Positions 14,142-19,012 of a stretch of 19,012 nucleotides of DNA are shown piece by piece. Below the pieces are notes generated by a model. The model ran no database searches. It was not told the origin of the DNA and saw only the letters and a program-made list of their open reading frames with translations. Within the stretch, counting starts at the first letter, position 1, and the number at the start of each line of letters is the position of its first letter. A program made the translations under genes and the position numbers. Source of the stretch: Campylobacteraceae bacterium (GTDB taxonomy: Bacteria; Campylobacterota; Campylobacteria; Campylobacterales; Sulfurospirillaceae); the NCBI GenBank assembly GCA_027040375.1, contig JALUMJ010000213.1, positions 1 to 19,012 on the forward strand, given 5' to 3'.

Positions 14142-14182
14142 TGACAAATCAATAGGCATAAGAGTGTTTATTGATTTATCAA
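14141..14182 (+). promoter_or_regulatory. Paired dyad sites / inverted repeat upstream of sucC (candidate operators)
   Basis: TTGACAAATCAA (14141-14152) and TTGATTTATCAA (14171-14182) share the dyad TTGA-N4-TCAA and start exactly 30 bp apart, about three helical turns. Extended by two bases each (14141-14154 and 14169-14182) they also form a 14-bp inverted repeat with 13 of 14 positions paired and a 14-nt loop, so a leader RNA hairpin is possible. The first site touches the -10 box. The half-site recalls FNR/CRP-type TTGAT, but the spacing (N2 instead of N4 between TTGAT and ATCAA) does not fit. Confidence 0.5.
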
Positions 14183-14199
14183 TTTAACAAGGAGACTAT

Positions 14200-15369
14200 G
14201 TGAATATTCATGAATATCAAGCAAAACAAATTTTTGCAAAATACAATGTACCTGTTCCTAAGGGCAAAGTAGCATTTAGTGTTGACGAAGCAGTTGCAAA
14301 TGCTAAAGAACTTGGCGGAAATATTTGGGTGGTAAAAGCTCAAATACATGCAGGAGGAAGAGGATTAGGAGGAGGAGTAAAGCTTGCTAAAAGCATAGAT
14401 GAAGTGAAGCAATTTGCTACTGAAATACTTGGTATGACATTAGTTACTCACCAAACAGGACCTGAGGGAAAACTTGTACAAAAAATCTACATAGAAGAGG
14501 GTGCTGATATCGCTGATGAACTCTATCTTGGTGTTGTCCTAGACAGAGCCAAAGAGATGCCTGTTATAATGGCTTCTACTGAGGGTGGAATGGAGATAGA
14601 AAAAGTTGCAAATGAAACTCCAGAAAAGATTGTAAAAGTAGCAGTTGATCCATCTATCGGATTTCAAGGCTTTCATGGTAGAAAACTAGCTTTTGGTTTA
14701 GGTTTGCCAAAAGAACAAATTGGTAAATTTATCAAATTTGCAGCAGCACTTTATAAAGTTTATATGGACAATGATGCAAGCTTAATAGAAATAAATCCAC
14801 TTGTAAAAACAGGTGCTGGAGATTTTATAGCAATTGATGGAAAAATGGGATTTGACGACAGTGCACTAGGACGCCATCCTGATATCGAAGCTATGAGAGA
14901 CATAAGTGAAGAAGACCCAGCTGAGATGGAAGCTGGAAAATATGGTCTTAGCTATGTAAAACTTGATGGAAATGTAGGCTGTATGGTAAATGGAGCTGGT
15001 CTTGCTATGGGTACGATGGATACTATCAACTATGTTGGTGGAACTCCAGCTAACTTCTTGGATGTTGGAGGAGCTGCAAGTGCCGAAACTGTTGCAAAAG
15101 GCTTTGAGATAATCTTAAGAGATCCAAATGTAAAATCAATTTTTGTTAATATTTTTGGTGGAATCGTAAGATGCGATAGAATCGCAAATGGTATATTAGA
15201 AGCTACAAAATTAGTAAATGTAAGTGTTCCAGTAATCGTAAGGCTAGATGGCACAAATGCACCAGAAGCAGCAGAGATACTAAAAAATGCAAATATAGGC
15301 AATGTAATAGCAGCAACAGATTTAGGCGATGGTGCTAAAAAAGCAGTCGCAGCGGCAAAGGGAGAGTAA
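14200..15369 (+). CDS. sucC: Succinyl-CoA synthetase (ADP-forming) beta subunit
   Basis: A 389-residue ATP-grasp subunit, almost the same length as E. coli SucC. With SucD it interconverts succinate + CoA + NTP and succinyl-CoA. Features: N-terminus [19 protein letters not shown], nucleotide-binding Lys46 and the GGRG loop (residues 52-55), IEINPLV, and the C-terminal [16 protein letters not shown] that contacts the alpha subunit. Running reductively it makes the succinyl-CoA used by the OorDABC complex encoded downstream. The start is GTG14200: AAGGAG at 14189-14194 and the invariant MNIHEYQ support it, and the ATG two bases earlier is followed directly by a stop (ATGTGA). First gene of the second TCA unit; sucD begins 1 nt after its stop. 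Confidence 0.96.
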   Translation: MNIHEYQAKQIFAKYNVPVPKGKVAFSVDEAVANAKELGGNIWVVKAQIHAGGRGLGGGVKLAKSIDEVKQFATEILGMTLVTHQTGPEGKLVQKIYIEEGADIADELYLGVVLDRAKEMPVIMASTEGGMEIEKVANETPEKIVKVAVDPSIGFQGFHGRKLAFGLGLPKEQIGKFIKFAAALYKVYMDNDASLIEINPLVKTGAGDFIAIDGKMGFDDSALGRHPDIEAMRDISEEDPAEMEAGKYGLSYVKLDGNVGCMVNGAGLAMGTMDTINYVGGTPANFLDVGGAASAETVAKGFEIILRDPNVKSIFVNIFGGIVRCDRIANGILEATKLVNVSVPVIVRLDGTNAPEAAEILKNANIGNVIAATDLGDGAKKAVAAAKGE

Positions 15370-15370
15370 G

Positions 15371-16243
15371 ATGAGTATATTAGTAAATAAAGATACAAAA
15401 GTTATAGTTCAAGGCTTTACTGGTAAAGAAGGTACTTTCCATTCAGAACAATGCATCGCATATGGCACAAAGATAGTAGGTGGTGTGACTCCAAATAAGG
15501 GTGGTCAAACACATCTTGGACTTCCAGTTTTCAATACTGTAAGTGAAGCGATAGTAGCAACTGGTGCAACTGTGAGCATAATATTTGTTCCGCCTGCTTT
15601 TGTTGGAGACGCAGTTATGGAAGCAGCTGACGCAGGAATAGAGCTAGCGGTTATCATAACTGAAGGTGCTCCTGTAAAAGACATGATGATGGCAAAAGCA
15701 TACGCAGTTAAAAATAATATGAAAACACTTGGACCAAATTGTCCTGGTATTATCACGGCTGAAGAATGCAAGATTGGTATCATGCCAGGAATGGTATTTA
15801 AAAAAGGTAATGTTGGTCTTATCTCAAAATCAGGAACACTTACATATGAAGGTGCAAATCAAGTATGCAATGTTGGATATGGTATATCAACAGCTATAGG
15901 AATTGGTGGTGACCCAATCATCGGTTTATCTTACATACAACTTTTGCAAATGTTTGAAAATGATAGCGAAACTGAAGCGATAGTGATGATTGGTGAAATT
16001 GGCGGTGATTTAGAAATCCAAGCAGCTAAATACATAAAAGAAAATATAACAAAACCTGTTGTTGCCTTTATAGCAGGTCAAACTGCACCAAAAGGTAAAA
16101 GAATGGGTCACGCAGGTGCAATCATCAGTGGAAGTGCTGGAACAGCAGCTGAAAAGATGGCAGCATTAGAAGCAGCAGGAGTTGCAGTTGTAAAATCTCC
16201 AGCTGAGATAGGTCACAAAGTAAAAGAAGTATTGAGTAAATAA
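15371..16243 (+). CDS. sucD: Succinyl-CoA synthetase alpha subunit
   Basis: A 290-residue CoA-binding subunit that carries the phosphohistidine. N-terminal Rossmann/CoA-binding segments include [18 protein letters not shown] and [39 protein letters not shown] leads into the ligase domain, and the active-site His247 sits in [15 protein letters not shown], matching the E. coli enzyme. ATG15371 is chosen over the in-frame ATG15329 inside sucC because AAGGGAG (15358-15364) lies 6 nt upstream and the N-terminus [12 protein letters not shown] is the expected one. It is one base beyond the sucC stop, so the 1:1 subunits are co-translated. A 73-bp gap with a hairpin separates it from oorD. Confidence 0.96.
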   Translation: MSILVNKDTKVIVQGFTGKEGTFHSEQCIAYGTKIVGGVTPNKGGQTHLGLPVFNTVSEAIVATGATVSIIFVPPAFVGDAVMEAADAGIELAVIITEGAPVKDMMMAKAYAVKNNMKTLGPNCPGIITAEECKIGIMPGMVFKKGNVGLISKSGTLTYEGANQVCNVGYGISTAIGIGGDPIIGLSYIQLLQMFENDSETEAIVMIGEIGGDLEIQAAKYIKENITKPVVAFIAGQTAPKGKRMGHAGAIISGSAGTAAEKMAALEAAGVAVVKSPAEIGHKVKEVLSK

Positions 16244-16248
16244 ACAAA

Positions 16249-16284
16249 TTTTAAGTAATGCTTTAGTAAAGTATATACTTAAAA
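16249..16284 (+). other. Stem-loop between sucD and oorD
   Basis: TTTTAAGTA (16249-16257) pairs perfectly with TACTTAAAA (16276-16284); inside, CTTT and AAAG (16261-16264, 16268-16271) can add an upper stem. The structure is followed by A residues, not U, so it is not a typical terminator. It overlaps a 12-bp palindrome AAGTATATACTT (16269-16280), whose TATACT could also act as a -10 box for oorD. Likely a processing or stability element, or an internal promoter. Confidence 0.4.
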
Positions 16285-16316
16285 AACGAAATGTAAATTT
16301 TAAAGGAGAATAAGAT

Positions 16317-16634
16317 ATGAGTAGTATGACAGCTCCAAAAAATACCCCTGTATGGGTAGATACAAAAAGATGTAAAGCTTGTGATGTTTGCGTTAGTTTG
16401 TGTCCAGCAGGTGTATTAGCAATGGTTCAAGCACCAAACTCTGTACTTGGCTCGATGATAGAAGTTGAAGTTCCAGATGCTTGCATAGGATGTAGAGATT
16501 GTGAATTACATTGTCCAGATTTTGCTATATATGTAGCTGATCGCGGAGAATTTAAATTTTCAAGGATAACTGATGAGGCAAAACAAAGAGCCGAAGCAGT
16601 TAAAAATAATCATTATAGAAAATTAAGTGCATAA
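16317..16634 (+). CDS. oorD: 2-oxoglutarate:acceptor oxidoreductase, delta (ferredoxin-like) subunit
   Basis: A 105-residue protein with two [4Fe-4S] motifs: CKACDVCVSLCP (Cys19, 22, 25, 29) and CIGCRDCELHCP (Cys56, 59, 62, 66), each ending in Cys-Pro as in 2x[4Fe-4S] ferredoxins. It relays electrons between the OorB cluster/TPP site and the external carrier (ferredoxin or flavodoxin). The C-terminal tail (FKFSRITDEAKQRAEAVKNN) is typical of the delta subunit. AAAGGAGAA precedes ATG16317, and oorA starts 9 nt after the stop. The split four-subunit form and D-A-B-C order match Campylobacter and Helicobacter Oor. Confidence 0.94.
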   Translation: MSSMTAPKNTPVWVDTKRCKACDVCVSLCPAGVLAMVQAPNSVLGSMIEVEVPDACIGCRDCELHCPDFAIYVADRGEFKFSRITDEAKQRAEAVKNNHYRKLSA

Positions 16635-16643
16635 GGAGAATAA

Positions 16644-17768
16644 ATGGCAAGAGAAGTAATCTCAAATGGTAATGGACTTGTAGCAAAAGCTGCAATCGAA
16701 TGCGGTTGTAAGTTTTTCGGAGGTTATCCGCTCACACCTTCTAGCGAAATTGCACATGAAACTAGTGTTTTACTACCAAGAGTTGGTGGACATTTTATAC
16801 AAATGGAAGATGAGATAGCGGGAATAAGCGTAGCACTTGGTGCTTCGATGAGTGGTGTAAAATCTATGACAGCAACTAGCGGTCCTGGAATTTCACTTAA
16901 ATCTGAACAAATTGGCTTTTCATTTATAACCGAAGTTCCGCTTGTTATAGTAAATGTTATGAGAGGTGGTCCTAGTACTGGTCTTCCTACAAGAGTAAGC
17001 CAAGCAGATATCGGTCAAGCAAAACACCCTAGTCATGGTGATTTTGCCTCTATTACTCTTTGTCCTGGTAGCTTAGAAGAGTGTTATACTGAAACCGTAA
17101 GAGCTTTTAATCTAGCCGAAGAGTATATGACACCTGTTTTTGTACTATTAGATGAAACACTAGGTCATATGGTTGGAAAAGCAATTATTCCAGAGGTGGA
17201 AGACTTAACGATTGTAAATAGAAAAGAATTTACTGGCGATCCAAAAGATTATAAGCCTTATGATGCAGCGCCAAATACTCCAGCAGTTTTAAATCCTTTC
17301 TTTAAGGGATATCATTATCACATCACTGGTCTTCACCATGGTCCAACTGGATTTCCTACTGAAGATGGAAAGATGTGTGAATACAACATAGAAAGACTTA
17401 TGGGTAAAATCAATCATGCAGATGATTTGCTAGAATATGAAGAATTTATGCTTGATGACGCTGAAGTTTGCATAATAGCATACGGAAGTATAAGCAGAGG
17501 TGCAAAAGAAGCGGTTGTTAAACTAAGAAAAGACGGTATAAAAGCTGGTCTTTTTAGACCAACTACTATCTGGCCAAGTCCTGTAGAAAAGTTAAAAGAG
17601 ATTGGTCAAAAATTTGACAAAATTATGGTTACAGAGCTAAATATGGGTCAATACCTTGAAGAGATTCAAAGAGTTATGGGAAGAGATAATTTTGCAACAC
17701 TTCACAAAGCAAACGGTCGTCCTATCGCACCTGTAGAAATGGTAGCAAAAGTTAAGGAGATGATGTAA
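16644..17768 (+). CDS. oorA: 2-oxoglutarate:acceptor oxidoreductase, alpha subunit
   Basis: A 374-residue subunit holding the TPP pyrimidine-binding domain and the following alpha/beta domains of the 2-oxoacid oxidoreductase family. It begins ISNGNGLVAKAAIECGCKFF with GYPLTPSSEIAHE, the conserved YP.TPSSE motif near the active site, and continues with ATSGPGISLKSEQIGF, MRGGPSTGLPTRVSQAD and FVLLDETLGHM. The later IIAYGSISRGAKEAV and GLFRPTTIWPSP belong to the transketolase C-like domain. The complex catalyses 2-oxoglutarate + CoA + oxidised ferredoxin to succinyl-CoA + CO2 + reduced ferredoxin; run in reverse, as 2-oxoglutarate synthase, it is a key CO2-fixing step of rTCA. AAGGAGAA at 16633-16640 is the ribosome-binding site. 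Confidence 0.95.
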   Translation: MAREVISNGNGLVAKAAIECGCKFFGGYPLTPSSEIAHETSVLLPRVGGHFIQMEDEIAGISVALGASMSGVKSMTATSGPGISLKSEQIGFSFITEVPLVIVNVMRGGPSTGLPTRVSQADIGQAKHPSHGDFASITLCPGSLEECYTETVRAFNLAEEYMTPVFVLLDETLGHMVGKAIIPEVEDLTIVNRKEFTGDPKDYKPYDAAPNTPAVLNPFFKGYHYHITGLHHGPTGFPTEDGKMCEYNIERLMGKINHADDLLEYEEFMLDDAEVCIIAYGSISRGAKEAVVKLRKDGIKAGLFRPTTIWPSPVEKLKEIGQKFDKIMVTELNMGQYLEEIQRVMGRDNFATLHKANGRPIAPVEMVAKVKEMM

Positions 17769-17769
17769 T

Positions 17770-18603
17770 ATGGCTTTTAATTATGAAAAATACTTAAGAA
17801 CAGACAAACTACCAACACTCTGGTGCTGGGGTTGTGGAGATGGAGTTATTTTAAAATCAATAATCCGTGCTATTGATAAAATGGGATGGGATATGAATGA
17901 TGTGTGTGTAGTTGCAGGTATCGGTTGTAGCGGAAGAACTAGTTCGTATATAGATTGTAACACAGTTCACACTACTCATGGTCGTGCGATTGCTTACGCT
18001 ACTGGTATTAAGATGGCAAATCCTGAAAAACATGTAATCGTCGTAACTGGTGATGGTGATGGTCTTGCAATTGGTGGAAATCACACTATTCATGGTTGTA
18101 GAAGAAATATTGATTTAAATCATGTGGTTATAAATAACTTTATCTATGGTTTAACAAATTCACAAACAAGCCCTACCACTCCAAAAGGTATGTGGACAGT
18201 TACTGCACAATATGGAAATATCGACCCAACTTTTGATGCTGCAAAACTAGCAGATGCTGCTGGTGCATCTTTTGTGGCGCGAGAATCTGTATTGGATCCA
18301 AAAAAGATAGAAAAAGTTTTAGTTGAGGGCTTTAAACATAAAGGCTACTCTTTCTTTGATATTTTTTCAAACTGCCACATAAATCTTGGTAGAAAAAATA
18401 AAATGGGCGAAGCAATTCAAACATTAAATTGGATAGAAGGCAGGATAGCTCCTAAGAAGAAATTTGATGCGATGAGCGAAGAAGAGAGAGCTGGAAAATT
18501 TCCAACTGGAATATTGAAAAAAGATGAAGAAGCATTAGAGTATTGTGAAGCTTATAGCAAAGTTATAGAAGCGGCACAAAATAAAACAAAAGTAAAACTG
18601 TAA
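17770..18603 (+). CDS. oorB: 2-oxoglutarate:acceptor oxidoreductase, beta (TPP/Fe-S) subunit
   Basis: A 277-residue subunit that binds TPP diphosphate-Mg and one [4Fe-4S] cluster. Cluster ligands are visible as Cys19 and Cys22 (WCWGCGDG), Cys53 (GIGCSGR) and Cys202 (SNCHINLG), the four-cysteine pattern of the family. The TPP motif is GDGDGLAIGGNH starting near residue 94, followed by NNFIYGLTNSQTSPT. It forms the catalytic heterodimer with OorA, encoded one base upstream; AAGGAG at 17755-17760, inside oorA, serves as its ribosome-binding site. TNSQ replaces the TGGQ seen in many relatives, which I read as normal subfamily variation linked to 2-oxoglutarate rather than pyruvate use. Confidence 0.95.
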   Translation: MAFNYEKYLRTDKLPTLWCWGCGDGVILKSIIRAIDKMGWDMNDVCVVAGIGCSGRTSSYIDCNTVHTTHGRAIAYATGIKMANPEKHVIVVTGDGDGLAIGGNHTIHGCRRNIDLNHVVINNFIYGLTNSQTSPTTPKGMWTVTAQYGNIDPTFDAAKLADAAGASFVARESVLDPKKIEKVLVEGFKHKGYSFFDIFSNCHINLGRKNKMGEAIQTLNWIEGRIAPKKKFDAMSEEERAGKFPTGILKKDEEALEYCEAYSKVIEAAQNKTKVKL

Positions 18604-18614
18604 GGAGAGCCTAA

Positions 18615-19012
18615 ATGAGAAGACAATTAAGATTTGTTGGTGTTGGTGGTCAAGGTGTTATCCTAGCAGGTGAAATTTTGGCAGAAGCAAAGATAAAAGC
18701 TGGTGGATATGGTGTAAAATCTGCAACTTATACATCTCAAGTAAGAGGTGGACCTACAAAAGTTGATATTTTACTTGATGATACAGAAATTTTATATCCC
18801 TATGCAAACGAAGGTGAAATAGAATTTATGATAGCAACTGCACAAGTTAGTTATGATCAATTTAAAAGTGGTGTAAAAGAAGGTGGCAACATAGTAGTTG
18901 AACCAAATCTAGTTACGCCTACTGATGAAGATAGAAAAAAGTGGAATATATATGAAATTCCACTTATCACTATAGCTAAAGAAGAAGTAGGAAATGTTAT
19001 CACTCAATCTGT
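18615..19012 (+). CDS. oorC: 2-oxoglutarate:acceptor oxidoreductase, gamma subunit (3' truncated by window edge)
   Basis: Open from ATG18615 to the end of the window (132 complete codons plus 2 nt; the family is usually around 185 residues, so roughly 50 residues are missing). The N-terminus MRRQLRFVGVGGQGVILAGE has the GxGGQGV motif (residues 9-15) and YTSQVRGGPTKVD the S-x-VRGG motif (41-46), both diagnostic of the gamma domain of 2-oxoacid:acceptor oxidoreductases, which contributes to CoA handling. AAGGAGAG begins two bases after the oorB stop TAA starts, giving 11 nt between the genes. Last visible gene of the sucCD-oorDABC unit. Confidence 0.94.
   Translation, partial: MRRQLRFVGVGGQGVILAGEILAEAKIKAGGYGVKSATYTSQVRGGPTKVDILLDDTEILYPYANEGEIEFMIATAQVSYDQFKSGVKEGGNIVVEPNLVTPTDEDRKKWNIYEIPLITIAKEEVGNVITQS

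Noticed and set aside
14141..14182. FNR/CRP-type operator
   Set aside because: Half-sites resemble TTGAT/ATCAA, but they are separated by 2 bp instead of the required 4; kept as an unidentified dyad.
14204..14217. Perfect 14-bp palindrome ATATTCATGAATAT at the sucC 5' end
   Set aside because: It is explained by codons for the conserved N-terminal residues NIHEY of SucC.
15030..15398. 122-residue antisense reading frame across the sucC 3' end
   Set aside because: Composition (Ala/Ser/Thr/Pro/Phe-rich) is the mirror of sucC codons; no family resemblance and no promoter or ribosome-binding site.
1..19012. CRISPR arrays, tRNA/rRNA genes, insertion sequences, prophage or toxin-antitoxin genes
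   Set aside because: No spaced direct-repeat array, cloverleaf-like sequence, transposase motif or terminal inverted repeats were found; nearly all DNA is accounted for by conserved metabolic and envelope genes.

Overview
The window looks like chromosomal DNA of a low-GC, chemolithoautotrophic member of the Campylobacterota (formerly Epsilonproteobacteria; Sulfurimonas/Sulfurovum-like is my guess, genus not determined). The case rests on the gene order icd-mdh-...-sucC-sucD-oorD-oorA-oorB-oorC, which matches the Campylobacter/Sulfurimonas arrangement as I remember it, on a monomeric NADP-isocitrate dehydrogenase, on strong AT-rich coding bias, and on an inorganic-carbon transporter next door.

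Region 1 (1-5813, + strand) is a tightly packed dissolved-inorganic-carbon (DIC) module: the 3' end of a NuoL/DabB-like membrane protein, an unnamed ~8-helix membrane protein, the large zinc-site protein DabA (DUF2309), a small PII-like signalling protein, and a B12-binding-type radical SAM protein with a DUF4080 tail. Every junction overlaps (TGATG, ATGA, a 7-nt overlap, TTGA), so all five genes look translationally coupled.

Region 2 (5807-9248) holds two envelope genes: an AsmA/YhdP-like protein on the minus strand and the peptidoglycan endolytic transglycosylase MltG on the plus strand. The minus-strand gene overlaps its neighbour at both ends: 7 bp tail-to-tail with the radical SAM gene and about 62 bp head-to-head with mltG.

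Region 3 (9249-19012) carries TCA-cycle genes in two apparent transcription units. The first is icd-mdh-fumA-fumB, closed by a perfect 10-bp GC-containing hairpin. The second is sucC-sucD-oorD-oorA-oorB-oorC (oorC runs off the end), preceded by its own promoter-like region with a TATAAT and two 12-bp dyads spaced 30 bp apart. Together the enzymes interconvert malate, fumarate, succinyl-CoA, 2-oxoglutarate and isocitrate. In autotrophic Campylobacterota this segment runs reductively (rTCA), with 2-oxoglutarate synthase (OorDABC) and isocitrate dehydrogenase as the two CO2-fixing steps. A Dab-type DIC accumulator upstream would supply the carbon. ATP-citrate lyase, which would prove rTCA operation, is not in the window.

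No tRNA, rRNA, CRISPR array, insertion sequence or prophage was seen. No gene-free stretch exceeds 300 bp; the longest is the 186-bp fumB-sucC gap.
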